Below are positions 30,349 to 39,279 of a stretch of 64,000 nucleotides of DNA, piece after piece. Location of the stretch: NCBI RefSeq assembly GCF_900046455.1, contig NZ_FCOT01000013.1:248001-312000 (forward strand), given 5' to 3'. Position numbers and translations under genes: made by a program. Within the stretch, counting starts at the first letter, position 1, and each line of letters starts with the position of its first letter. Below the pieces are notes generated by a model. That model worked only from the letters and a program-made list of their open reading frames with translations, had not been told where the DNA came from and did no database searches. This DNA is from Cellulomonas timonensis. Its GTDB lineage: Bacteria; Actinomycetota; Actinomycetes; Actinomycetales; Cellulomonadaceae.

Positions 30349-32088
30349 TCAGGACAGGCGCGCCCACACGGTCACGTCGGTCGGCACGACAGTGCGGCCG
30401 TCCTCGGTCGCCACGTCGCCGCTGGCGAGCAGCACGGTGGCGCCCGCGGGCAGCTCGACGGGCTCGTCGCCCAGGTTCGCCACCACCAGGACGTCACGGT
30501 TCACGAAGGACACCGCGGAGCCCTCGTCGCCGACGCCCTCGACCCAGGCGAGCGAGCCGGTGCCCAGGTGGAACTCGCGGCGGACCCGCAGCGCCTCCCG
30601 GTACATCTCGTACGTCGAGCCGTGCTGGCCCTTCTGCGCGTCCAGCGCGTATGCGGCCCACGAGTCGGGCTGCGGCAGCCAGGTGGCGCCGGTCGGCGAG
30701 AAGCCGAAGCCCGGCGCGTCCGACTCCCACGGCAGCGGGACGCGGCAGCCGTCGCGGCCACGCTCGGTGTGGCCTGAGCGCCACCACGCCGGGTCCTGGC
30801 GCAGGTCGTCGTCGAGGGCGGTGTGCTCGGGCAGGCCGAGCTCCTCGCCCTGGTACATGTAGGCCGAGCCGGGCAGGCCCAGCATCATCAGGCTCGCGGC
30901 GCGGGCACGGCGCAGGCCGAGCTCCTCGTCGGGCTGCTCGTCGCCGTCGCCGATGCCGTTGGGCCGCGAGTTCGGCACCAGGAGCCCGAGCCGCGACGCG
31001 TGGCGCACGGTGTCGTGGTTGGACATCACCCAGGTGGTCGGCGCGCCGACCGCGTCGTTGGCGGCGAGCGACGCCGTCACGACGGTGCGCAGCGCTGCGG
31101 CATCCCAGGGCGTGCTGAGGAAGGAGAAGTTGAAGGCCTGGTGCATCTCGTCGGGTCGGACGTAGCGCGCGAGCCGGGAGAGGGGCTCCACCCAGGCCTC
31201 GGCGACGAGGGCGCGGTCGCCGTCGTACTCGGCGAGGACCTTGTGCCAGGCGCGGTAGATGTCGTGCACACCGTCCTGGTCGAACATCGGGCCGGAGTTG
31301 CCCGCGCCGGTGGAGCCCGCGTCATCGGTCGAGCCCTCGATCATGGAGACCGAGCCGTCCCAGTCGGGCAGCCCAGGCGCCTTGACCATGCCGTGCGCCA
31401 CGTCGATGCGGAAGCCGTCGACGCCGCGGTCCAGCCAGAACCGCAGCACGTCCTCGAACTCCGCGCGGACCTCGGGGTGGTCCCAGTTCAGGTCGGGCTG
31501 ACGGGTGTCGAACATGTGCAGGTACCACTGGCCGGGCTCGCCCGACGGGTCCGTGGTGCGGGTCCAGGCCGGGCCGCCGAAGATCGACTCCCAGTTGTTG
31601 GGGGGCAGCTCGCCGTTCTCGCCCTTGCCCTCGCGGAAGATGTAGCGCTCGCGCTCGGGACTGCCGGGCCCGGCGGCGAGGGCCGCCGTGAACCACTCGT
31701 GCTCGTCGGAGGTGTGGTTGGGCACCAGGTCGACGATGATCCGCATCCCGCGCAGGTGGGCCCGCTCGAGCAGCTCGTCGAAGTCGGCGAGCGTGCCGAA
31801 CAGCGGGTCGATCTGGCGGTAGTCCGCCACGTCGTACCCGGCGTCGGCCTGCGGCGACCGGTAGAACGGCGAGAGCCAGATGGCGTCGACGCCGAGCCGG
31901 GCCAGGTGGTCGAGCCGCGAGGTGACGCCCGGCAGGTCGCCGATGCCGTCGCCCGACGCGTCTGCGAAGGACCGCGGGTAGACCTGGTAGATCACGGCCT
32001 GCCGCCACCACTCGCCGGCTGTCGAGCTGGGCGCGTGGACGAGCGTGGTCGTGGTGGTGATCGTGCCGTGGGGGTCGGCGATTGTCAC
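30349..32088 (-). CDS. GH13 alpha-glucosidase (oligo-1,6-glucosidase type)
   Basis: A protein of 579 residues from GTG 32088. Catalytic residues of the alpha-amylase clan are visible: DGFRIDVAHGM with the nucleophile Asp, LVAEAWVEP with the acid/base Glu, and VMSNHDTVRH with the transition-state Asp. The start WWRQAVIYQVYPRSFADASGDGIGDLPG and the LVPNHTSDEHEWF block point to intracellular alpha-glucosidases. There is no signal peptide, so it should cleave imported maltodextrins in the cytosol. It follows the malR-like gene by 88 bases and probably shares its transcript. Confidence 0.93.
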   Translation of the reverse strand: MTIADPHGTITTTTTLVHAPSSTAGEWWRQAVIYQVYPRSFADASGDGIGDLPGVTSRLDHLARLGVDAIWLSPFYRSPQADAGYDVADYRQIDPLFGTLADFDELLERAHLRGMRIIVDLVPNHTSDEHEWFTAALAAGPGSPERERYIFREGKGENGELPPNNWESIFGGPAWTRTTDPSGEPGQWYLHMFDTRQPDLNWDHPEVRAEFEDVLRFWLDRGVDGFRIDVAHGMVKAPGLPDWDGSVSMIEGSTDDAGSTGAGNSGPMFDQDGVHDIYRAWHKVLAEYDGDRALVAEAWVEPLSRLARYVRPDEMHQAFNFSFLSTPWDAAALRTVVTASLAANDAVGAPTTWVMSNHDTVRHASRLGLLVPNSRPNGIGDGDEQPDEELGLRRARAASLMMLGLPGSAYMYQGEELGLPEHTALDDDLRQDPAWWRSGHTERGRDGCRVPLPWESDAPGFGFSPTGATWLPQPDSWAAYALDAQKGQHGSTYEMYREALRVRREFHLGTGSLAWVEGVGDEGSAVSFVNRDVLVVANLGDEPVELPAGATVLLASGDVATEDGRTVVPTDVTVWARLS

Positions 32089-32176
32089 GTGGGTGCCTCG
32101 TTTCAGGACGGGTGGGCTGCCTAGCCCCGGGGGTGCGGGCGCATGCCGATGGGGGCCGTGCGCGGTGCGTGCTGGA

Positions 32177-33259
32177 TCACGTGGTGATGGTGGCGGTGTT
32201 GGCTGAGCGTCCAAGGGGGACGAGCGACGCTGCCGGCGCCGCGCCGGTTGAGGAGCGCACGATCAGTTCCGGGTGGAAGAGCAGCTCGGTGCGTGGCGCG
32301 TGGACGCCGTTGATCTCGGACACGAGAGCGCTCACGGCCGCATGCCCCATGGCCTGCACGGGCTGCCGCACAGTGGTCAGGGGAGGGTCGGTGAACGCGA
32401 TCAGGGGGGAGTCGTCGTAGCCCACGATCGACAGGTCGTCCGGCACTGAGAGGCCGCGCTGCCGGGCTGCGCGCACGGCGCCCAGGGCCATCAGGTCGGA
32501 GCCGCAGATGATCGCGGTGTGCCCGGAATCGATGAGCTCGCCGGCTGCGGCCTGGCCGCCCTCGACGGTGAAGAGCGTCGTGACGACGTGCGACGTGGGG
32601 TCGACCTCGCCGAAGTGGCGTTCGAGGTTCCGCGTGAAGCCCTCGACCTTGCGCTGGGCGGGGACGAACCTGTCGGGGCCGATCGCCAGGCCGATGCGCT
32701 TGTGGCCGAGCGAGACGAGGTGGCGGAAGGCCAGCTCCATCGAGGCGAGGTCGTCGTTGGACACGGCGGGGGCGTCGACGCCGTCGGAGTACCCGTTGAC
32801 CAGCACGATCGGCATGCCCCGGCTGCGCAACCGGTGGTAGCGCTCGGGGCTGGCCGAGGTGTCGGCGTGCAGGCCGGACACGAAGACGATGCCCGCGACC
32901 TCGTGCTCGAGGAGCATCTCGACGTACTGGTCCTCCGTGGTGCCGCCGGGGGACTGCGTGCACAGCAGCGGGGTGTAGCCGCGTTGCGACAGCATCGTCT
33001 CGATGACCTGCGCGAACGCGGGGAAGACCGGGTTGGACAGCTCGGGGACCACGAGGCCGACAAGGCCTGCGGACCGGGTGCGCAGCTTCTCGGGGCGCTC
33101 GTATCCGAGCATGTCGAGGGCGGCGAGCACCGCTTGCCGCGTCTGCGCGGAGACTCCGTGCTTGCCATTGAGCACGCGGGAGACGGTCGCGGTGCTGACG
33201 CCTGCTTGCTCTGCCAGGTCAGTCAGACGGGTGCGCACGTGGGGCAGCGTAAGCGACAT
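32177..33259 (-). CDS. malR: LacI-family regulator (2), likely maltose/maltodextrin repressor
   Basis: A protein of 360 residues. The DNA-binding region is LTDLAEQAGVSTATVSRVLNGKHGVSAQTR; the sensor part has GLVVPELSNPVFPAFAQ and DDLSIVGYDDSPLIAFTDPPLTTV. ATG 33259 has an excellent GAGGAGG SD; a longer reading frame without SD is rejected. It is divergent from the malE-type operon, and inverted repeats typical of LacI operators lie between them. Repressor of both directions is inferred from position. Confidence 0.85.
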   Translation of the reverse strand: MSLTLPHVRTRLTDLAEQAGVSTATVSRVLNGKHGVSAQTRQAVLAALDMLGYERPEKLRTRSAGLVGLVVPELSNPVFPAFAQVIETMLSQRGYTPLLCTQSPGGTTEDQYVEMLLEHEVAGIVFVSGLHADTSASPERYHRLRSRGMPIVLVNGYSDGVDAPAVSNDDLASMELAFRHLVSLGHKRIGLAIGPDRFVPAQRKVEGFTRNLERHFGEVDPTSHVVTTLFTVEGGQAAAGELIDSGHTAIICGSDLMALGAVRAARQRGLSVPDDLSIVGYDDSPLIAFTDPPLTTVRQPVQAMGHAAVSALVSEINGVHAPRTELLFHPELIVRSSTGAAPAASLVPLGRSANTATITT

Positions 33260-33309
33260 AGGACCTCCTCGTCCGGGTATGAGCCCACGGAGGTGCCCGC
33301 GTAGCCGAC

Positions 33310-33361
33310 CTTGCAACTGTTGCCTGAAAGTTACCGTAACGGTTTGCAAGGTGGCTTGCAA
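33310..33361. promoter_or_regulatory. LacI-type operator cluster between malR and malE
   Basis: A perfect 7-4-7 inverted repeat, TTGCAAG-GTGG-CTTGCAA (33344-33361), a third CTTGCAA at 33310-33316, and an ACCGTAACGGT palindrome at 33333-33343. CTTGCAA-type half sites are known for maltose repressors in actinobacteria. Three half sites could let repressor dimers choose between the two divergent genes. Confidence 0.7.
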
Positions 33362-33444
33362 AAGCGTTAGCGTCACGCCACACCAGGCCAGCGTCGGTGG
33401 GAGATCCCTCCGATGCGGCATCTCCCCTGTCGATATGGAGAACG

Positions 33445-34665
33445 ATGATGCGACGGAGCATCCCTGTAGTCGCTGCGACGCTCGGCCTCACGCTGACGCT
33501 TGCGGCGTGCTCGGGCTCGGCCGAGCCCGCAGCCGACACGACCGCCGGGTCGGGCGAGGACACCCTGACGATCTGGGTCGACGAGACCCGCCAGGACGCA
33601 GTGGCCGAGGCGGCGAAGGCCTTCGAGGCGGAGACCGACCTCAAGGTCGAGCTCGTCCTCAAGAACTACGGCGACATCCAGGCCGACTTCATCGCGCAGG
33701 TCCCGACGGGCAAGGGCCCCGACATCACCGTCGGCGGCCACGACTGGCTCGGCGCCTTCCTGCAGAACGGCGTCGTGGCCCCCGTGGAGCTCGGCGACAA
33801 GACCGAGGAGTTCATCGCGACCTCCACCGAGGCCTTCTCGCAGGACGGCCAGGTCTACGGCGTCCCGTACGCGGTGGAGAACATCGCCCTCATCCGCAAC
33901 ACGGCCCTGGCCGCGACCGCCCCCACGACCTGGGACGAGGCGATCGCCGCCGGCCAGGCCGCGGGCACCCGGTACCCGATCCTCGTCCAGACCGGTGTGG
34001 AGGGCGACCCCTACACCTACTACCCGCTGCAGACGTCCTTCGGGGCGCCCGTGTTCGCGCAGAACGCTGACGGCTCCTACACCGACGAGCTGACGCTCGG
34101 CGGCGAGGCCGGGGTCGCGTACGCGACGTGGCTCCAGGCCCAGGGCGCCGCAGGCGTGCTGAGCACGGACATCACCTACGACATCGCCGTGGAGGCGTTC
34201 TCCAACGGCGAGTCGCCGTTCATCATCGGCGGCCCCTGGATGATCGAGTCCTTCGAGGGCCTGGACCTGGCCATCGACCCCATCCCGTCGGCCGGCGGCC
34301 AGCCCGCCGAGATGTTCGCCGGCGTGCAGGGCTTCTACGTCAGCGCGCAGAGCGACAACGCGCTGCTCGCGAACGACTTCCTCGTCAACTACATCGCGAC
34401 GACCGACGCCCAGGTGACCCTCGCCGAGGCCGGCAACCGCCCGCCGGCGCTCCTGTCGGCCGCCGAGAAGTTCGCCGACGACGCGATCATGACGGGCTTC
34501 GCGGCCGTGGGCGCCACCGCTGCGCCGATGCCGTCGATCCCCGCCATGAACTCGGTCTGGGAGTTCTGGGGCGTCACCGAGGCCAACATCATCTCGGGCG
34601 CAGCGGCTCCGGCCGACGCCTGGAACAAGATGGTCTCGGACATCGAGGGCGCGATCAGCAAGTGA
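33445..34665 (+). CDS. malE: Maltose/maltodextrin ABC transporter substrate-binding lipoprotein
   Basis: About 406 residues. A signal peptide ends in the lipobox LTLAAC, so it is a lipoprotein. The body matches maltose-type family 1 binding proteins (LTIWVDETRQDAVAEAAKAFE, DIQADFIAQVPTGKGPDI, NGESPFIIGGPWMIE, ATDAQVTLAEAGNRPPA). Start is ATG 33445 or the adjacent ATG 33448; GGAG at 33437-33440 suits the second slightly better. It is first in the importer operon. Maltodextrin is inferred from the GH13 neighbours and MalF P2 domain. Confidence 0.9.
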   Translation: MMRRSIPVVAATLGLTLTLAACSGSAEPAADTTAGSGEDTLTIWVDETRQDAVAEAAKAFEAETDLKVELVLKNYGDIQADFIAQVPTGKGPDITVGGHDWLGAFLQNGVVAPVELGDKTEEFIATSTEAFSQDGQVYGVPYAVENIALIRNTALAATAPTTWDEAIAAGQAAGTRYPILVQTGVEGDPYTYYPLQTSFGAPVFAQNADGSYTDELTLGGEAGVAYATWLQAQGAAGVLSTDITYDIAVEAFSNGESPFIIGGPWMIESFEGLDLAIDPIPSAGGQPAEMFAGVQGFYVSAQSDNALLANDFLVNYIATTDAQVTLAEAGNRPPALLSAAEKFADDAIMTGFAAVGATAAPMPSIPAMNSVWEFWGVTEANIISGAAAPADAWNKMVSDIEGAISK

Positions 34666-34693
34666 GCAGTACCCCGCGGTCGTAGCACCGCAG

Positions 34694-34730
34694 GAGCCGG
34701 TGGCGTGCGCCAGCCGCACGCCACCGGCTC
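34694..34730 (+). promoter_or_regulatory. Intercistronic hairpin between malE and malF
   Basis: A perfect 16-bp stem (34694-34709 with 34715-34730) around a five-base loop, 28 bases after the malE stop and 59 bases before malF. Such structures after binding-protein genes protect the upstream mRNA or partly stop transcription, giving more binding protein than membrane subunits. Confidence 0.65.
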
Positions 34731-34789
34731 ACCCGCGAGGGAGGCCCCCCGCCCTCGCCCGTCTGAGCACCTGAGCCCCGGAGGCACTG

Positions 34790-36433
34790 ATGTCCACCCC
34801 CCAGCCTGCGGTCGTCGAGCCGGCGAACCCCGGAACCCGTGACGGCGGTGGCACGCCCACGAAGCGACGCCCCCGCCCGATCGACAGGTCCCACGCACGC
34901 GAGTTCACCCGGGGCTTCTTCGCCAAGCTCGTGCTCATGGCCGTCATCGACGCGCTCGGGGTCTACGCGCTCTTCGCGGCGTGGAACGCCGAGGCCTGGG
35001 GCATCTTCGCCGCGATGGCGGCACTCGTGGTCGTCGCGAACTGGGTGTACTTCTCCCGTCGCGCGCTTCCGCTCAAGTACATCCTTCCCGGGCTGGCGTT
35101 CCTGCTGGTCTTCCAGATCTATGTGGTCGCCTACACGGGCTACGTCGCCTTCACCAACTATGGGGACGGCCACAACTCGACCAAGGAGCAGGCCATCGAG
35201 GCCCTGCTCATCCAGAACGAGCGCCGCGTCGAGGGCTCGGCGTCCTACCCGCTGACGGTGCTCGCCGACGGTGACGAGCTCGCGTTCGGCGTCCTCACCG
35301 ACGACGGCGACGTGCGCGTCGGCCGCGCCGACCAGCCGCTCGAGACTGTGGACGACGCGGTCGTCGAGGGCAGCGTGGTGACGGAGGTCCCCGGATACGA
35401 GGTGCTCGACCGGCAGGGCGTCCTGGCCCGCCAGTCCGAGGTGACGACCCTGCGGGTCCCGTTCTCCGACGACCCGGAGGACGGCTCGATCCGCACGCAG
35501 GACGCCCGCACCGGGTACGCCTACACGTCGACCCTCGTCTACGACGAGGCCGCCGACACGATGACCGACACCACCACCGGCGCCGTGTACTCGCCGAACG
35601 ACCGGGGTGAGTTCGAGGACGCGTTCGGCAACAAGCTCAATGTCGGCTGGCGTGTCGGCGTCGGCTTCGAGAACTTCACCACCGCGTTCTCCGACAGCCG
35701 TTACTCCCAGCCGTTCGTCAAGATCTTGGCCTGGACGTTCGCCTTCGCGATCCTGTCCGTGGTGTCGACGTTCGCCCTCGGCCTGTTCCTCGCCATCGTG
35801 TTCAACGACGAGCGGCTGCGCGGGCGCAAGGTCTACCGGACGCTGATGATCCTGCCGTACGCGATCCCCGGGTTCCTGGCCGCGCTGCTCTGGTCCGGGA
35901 TGCTCAATCGCAGTTACGGGTTCGTCAACCAGGTGCTGCTCGGCGGCGCGCAGATCGGCTGGCTCACCGACCCGGTGCTGGCCAAGGTGGCAGTGCTCGG
36001 CGTCAACTTGTGGCTCGGCTTCCCCTACATGTTCCTCATCTGCACCGGCGCGTTGCAGTCGCTGCCAGGGGACGTGCTCGAGGCCGCGAAGATCGACGGC
36101 GCGGGCAAGTGGCGGACGCTGCGCTCGGTGACGCTGCCGCTGCTCCTGGTCTCCACGGCACCGCTGCTCATCTCGTCGTTCGCGTTCAACTTCAACAACT
36201 TCACTCTCATCTACATGCTCACCGGCGGCGGGCCGCGCTTCGCGGACGCGTCAGTGCCACTGGGGCACACCGACATCTTGATCTCGATGGTCTACTCCGT
36301 CTCCGGCATCGACGGGTCGGCGCCGAAGGACTTCGGGCTGGCCAGCGCGCTGTCGATCATCATCTTCATCATCGTCGGCACGGTCTCCGCCATCGCGTTC
36401 CGTCGGACCCGCTCGCTCGAGGAGATCAGCTGA
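34790..36433 (+). CDS. malF: Maltose ABC transporter permease MalF type
   Basis: A protein of 547 residues. Three membrane segments at about 45-115 are followed by a large extracellular insert (about 125-290), matching the MalF P2 loop that contacts the binding protein, then five more segments. The coupling EAA loop reads EAAKIDGAGKWRTLRSVTLPLL. ATG 34790 has a CCGGAGG SD. No ATPase gene is in the operon, so a shared MsmK/MalK-type ATPase elsewhere must energise it. Confidence 0.92.
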   Translation: MSTPQPAVVEPANPGTRDGGGTPTKRRPRPIDRSHAREFTRGFFAKLVLMAVIDALGVYALFAAWNAEAWGIFAAMAALVVVANWVYFSRRALPLKYILPGLAFLLVFQIYVVAYTGYVAFTNYGDGHNSTKEQAIEALLIQNERRVEGSASYPLTVLADGDELAFGVLTDDGDVRVGRADQPLETVDDAVVEGSVVTEVPGYEVLDRQGVLARQSEVTTLRVPFSDDPEDGSIRTQDARTGYAYTSTLVYDEAADTMTDTTTGAVYSPNDRGEFEDAFGNKLNVGWRVGVGFENFTTAFSDSRYSQPFVKILAWTFAFAILSVVSTFALGLFLAIVFNDERLRGRKVYRTLMILPYAIPGFLAALLWSGMLNRSYGFVNQVLLGGAQIGWLTDPVLAKVAVLGVNLWLGFPYMFLICTGALQSLPGDVLEAAKIDGAGKWRTLRSVTLPLLLVSTAPLLISSFAFNFNNFTLIYMLTGGGPRFADASVPLGHTDILISMVYSVSGIDGSAPKDFGLASALSIIIFIIVGTVSAIAFRRTRSLEEIS

Positions 36434-36434
36434 C

Positions 36435-37346
36435 ATGGCCACCGACATCCTCCCCACCCGCGCCTCGGGCGCCCAGCAGGCCGAGGTCACGCAGCGCATG
36501 GGCTTCAAGCGCTGGGCCCGCGAGCTCGGCTGGCGCCACCTCATCGGCGTCGTCGCCGTGGTCTACGCCGGCTTCCCGATCCTGTACATCATCTCCTCCT
36601 CGCTGAGCGAGAAGGGGACGCTGACGGGTTCCAACAAGCTGTTCGCGCAGGTGAGCTTCGCCAACTACGGGAAGCTCGGCGAGACCCGCTTCTGGGAGTG
36701 GGTCGGCAACACGCTGGTGATCGCCAGCATCACGGCGATCGGCACGGTGCTCATGGGCGCCGCCGCGGCCTACGCGTTCTCCCGGTTCCGGTTCTCGGGG
36801 CGCCGGGTGGGGCTGACCACGCTGCTCATCATCCAGATGTTCCCGCAGATGCTCGCCTTCGTCGCGATCTTCCTGCTGCTCATCGCCCTGGGCAACGTGA
36901 TCCCGGGCCTGGGCCTGAACAGCCGGCTCGCGCTGATCTGCATCTACCTGGGCGGCTCGCTCGGCGTCAACACGTTCCTCATGTACGGGTTCTTCAACAC
37001 GATCCCGCGCGAGCTGGACGAGGCCGCGAAGATCGACGGCGCCACCCACGCGCAGATCTACTGGACGATCATCCTGCGGCTCGTCGCGCCGATCCTGGCC
37101 GTCGTGGGGCTGCTGTCCTTCATCAGCACCTTCGGCGAGTTCATCATCGCCCGCACGGTGCTGCAGTCGGAGGGCAACTGGACCTTGGCCGTGGGCCTCT
37201 ACAACTGGGTCTCGGACCTGCTCGAGGCCAACTGGGGCCTGTTCGCGGCGGGCGCGGTGATCTCCGCGATCCCGGTGCTGGCGCTGTTCCTCTTCCTGCA
37301 GAAGTACATCGTCGGCGGCCTGACCGCAGGCTCTGTGAAGGGCTGA
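36435..37346 (+). CDS. malG: Maltose ABC transporter permease MalG type
   Basis: A protein of 303 residues with six membrane segments and the EAA coupling loop ELDEAAKIDGATHAQIYWTIILRLVAP. The C-terminal KYIVGGLTAGSVKG is the usual MalG ending that reaches the ATPase dimer. It begins one base after the malF stop. Confidence 0.94.
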   Translation: MATDILPTRASGAQQAEVTQRMGFKRWARELGWRHLIGVVAVVYAGFPILYIISSSLSEKGTLTGSNKLFAQVSFANYGKLGETRFWEWVGNTLVIASITAIGTVLMGAAAAYAFSRFRFSGRRVGLTTLLIIQMFPQMLAFVAIFLLLIALGNVIPGLGLNSRLALICIYLGGSLGVNTFLMYGFFNTIPRELDEAAKIDGATHAQIYWTIILRLVAPILAVVGLLSFISTFGEFIIARTVLQSEGNWTLAVGLYNWVSDLLEANWGLFAAGAVISAIPVLALFLFLQKYIVGGLTAGSVKG

Positions 37347-37349
37347 CGC

Positions 37350-39203
37350 GTGGCGGGCCACCTCCTCGACCAGCCGCATCACGACGGGTCGGAGCTGTAC
37401 GTCCCGCAGGGCGCCCCGCAGCTCGGCGACGTGGTCCCGGTGCGCTTCCGCGTGCCGGCCACGGGCTCCGAGCGGGCGCTGTGGGTGCGGACCGTCCGCG
37501 ACGCCGAGCCGCGCATGGAGCCCGCCCGGCTCGAGCACGCGGACGAGCATGAGCGCTGGTACGTCGCCGACCTCCCGATGCACAACCCGGTGACGGGCTA
37601 CCGGGCGCTGCTCGACGAGCCGGGCGGCTACCGCTGGCTCAACGGCGCCGGGACGCATGCGCGGGACGTGGCCGACACGCATGACTTCCGGCTCTCCGTC
37701 CATGAGCCGGCGCCGGGGTGGCTGGACGACGCGGTGGTCTACCAGATCTTCCCGGACCGCTTCGCGCGCTCGAGCGGGCACACCGGCCCCCCTCTGGGCG
37801 ACCTGCCCGACTGGGCCCAGCCCGCGGACTGGTCGGACGAGTCGATCGGCGCGGGACCCGGTGTCGCGACGCAGTTCTATGGCGGCGACCTGCCCGGCGT
37901 CGAGCAGCGGCTGGACCACCTGCAGCGGCTCGGCGTGGACACCGTCTACCTGACGCCGATCTTCCCGGCGCGCTCCAACCACCGCTACGACGCGAGCACC
38001 TTCGACCATGTCGACCCGCTGCTCGGCGGGGACCAGGCGCTCGCGTCGCTGAGCCGCGCGCTGCACGGCCGCGGCATGCGGCTGATCGGCGACCTCACCA
38101 CCAACCACACGGGCGCCGGGCACGAGTGGTTCGCGCGGGCGCAGGCCGACCGCGCGAGCGAGGAGGCGTCCTTCTACTACTGGCAGCAGCAGGATCCCGG
38201 CTATGTGGCCTGGCTGGGCCACGCCTCGCTGCCCAAGCTCAACTACAACGCCCCCGCGCTGGCGGAGCGCTTGATCGAGGGTCCCGACTCGGTCATCGGG
38301 CGATGGCTCCGGGAGCCCGTGAGCCTCGACGGCTGGCGGATCGACGTCGCCAACATGACGGGCCGCCACGGCGCCGACGACTTCACGCATGAGGTGGCCC
38401 GCACGATTCGCGCCACGATGCGCGACCTCAACCCGGAGGCCGTGCTCGCCGCCGAGCACTTCCACGACGCGGGCCTGGACCTGCGGGCCGGCGGGTGGCA
38501 CACCAACATGAACTACTCGGCGTTCACCCGCCCGCTGTGGACGTGGCTCGTGGACCCCGACAACCAGCTCGGCTTCTTGGGGCTGCCGACGTCGATCCCG
38601 CGCCGCGACGGTGCCCAGATGGTCGCCACCATGCGGGAGTTCGACGCCGCGGTGCCGTGGTCGATCACCATGCGGCAATGGAACATGCTCGGCTCGCATG
38701 ACACCCCCCGGCTGCGGACGGTGGTGAAGTCCCGTGAGATGGTCGAGGTCGCCGCGGGGCTGCTGTTCACCTACCCCGGCACGCCCGTGATGTTCGCGGG
38801 CGACGAGGGCGGGCTGACCGGGGTCAACGGCGAGCACGCCCGCGTCCCGATGCCCTGGCCGCAGATCGACGCCGGCGGCGGCCCCGGCTGGGACGCCGCG
38901 ACGTTCGACCTCTACCGCTCGCTCATCGCGTTGCGCCGCTCGTCGCGGGCACTGCGCCTGGGCGGGATGCGGTGGGCCGTCGTGGAGCCCGACGCTGTGG
39001 CGTACCTGCGGGAGACCGCCGACGAGCGGGTGCTCGTGCTGGCCTCCCGGGCGCCGTGGGGCGGGGCGACGCTGCCGCGGCATCTGGTGCCACCGGGCGG
39101 CGCCGTCGAGAACCTCTACGGCGGCGCGGAGCTGCGCCTGCGCCCGGACGGCGTCGAGCTGCCCGGGGACGGGCCGGGCGTGCAGGTGTGGCGCCTGGCG
39201 TGA
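37350..39203 (+). CDS. GH13 cyclomaltodextrinase/neopullulanase-type enzyme
   Basis: A protein of 617 residues from GTG 37350, three bases after malG. An N-terminal beta domain (1-120) like that of maltogenic amylases precedes the barrel, which starts DDAVVYQIFPDRFARS. Catalytic residues are in DGWRIDVANMTG (nucleophile), VLAAEHFHDAG (acid/base) and NMLGSHDTPRLRT. No signal peptide, so it works on imported oligosaccharides in the cytosol. Exact substrate (cyclodextrin, pullulan or maltodextrin fragments) cannot be told. Confidence 0.9.
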   Translation: MAGHLLDQPHHDGSELYVPQGAPQLGDVVPVRFRVPATGSERALWVRTVRDAEPRMEPARLEHADEHERWYVADLPMHNPVTGYRALLDEPGGYRWLNGAGTHARDVADTHDFRLSVHEPAPGWLDDAVVYQIFPDRFARSSGHTGPPLGDLPDWAQPADWSDESIGAGPGVATQFYGGDLPGVEQRLDHLQRLGVDTVYLTPIFPARSNHRYDASTFDHVDPLLGGDQALASLSRALHGRGMRLIGDLTTNHTGAGHEWFARAQADRASEEASFYYWQQQDPGYVAWLGHASLPKLNYNAPALAERLIEGPDSVIGRWLREPVSLDGWRIDVANMTGRHGADDFTHEVARTIRATMRDLNPEAVLAAEHFHDAGLDLRAGGWHTNMNYSAFTRPLWTWLVDPDNQLGFLGLPTSIPRRDGAQMVATMREFDAAVPWSITMRQWNMLGSHDTPRLRTVVKSREMVEVAAGLLFTYPGTPVMFAGDEGGLTGVNGEHARVPMPWPQIDAGGGPGWDAATFDLYRSLIALRRSSRALRLGGMRWAVVEPDAVAYLRETADERVLVLASRAPWGGATLPRHLVPPGGAVENLYGGAELRLRPDGVELPGDGPGVQVWRLA

Positions 39204-39266
39204 GCCCGCCGTCGGCTGGTCCGACCCGGCCTGTGGAGCGCATCCGGCCCCGTCAGCCCGGCCAAC

Positions 39267-39272
39267 TAGGGT
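39267..39272 (+). promoter_or_regulatory. -10 box TAGGGT of dgt
   Basis: TAGGGT ends seven bases before GTG 39280, arguing for that start rather than GTG 39271, which overlaps the box. Confidence 0.5.
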
Positions 39273-39279
39273 GAGGCCC

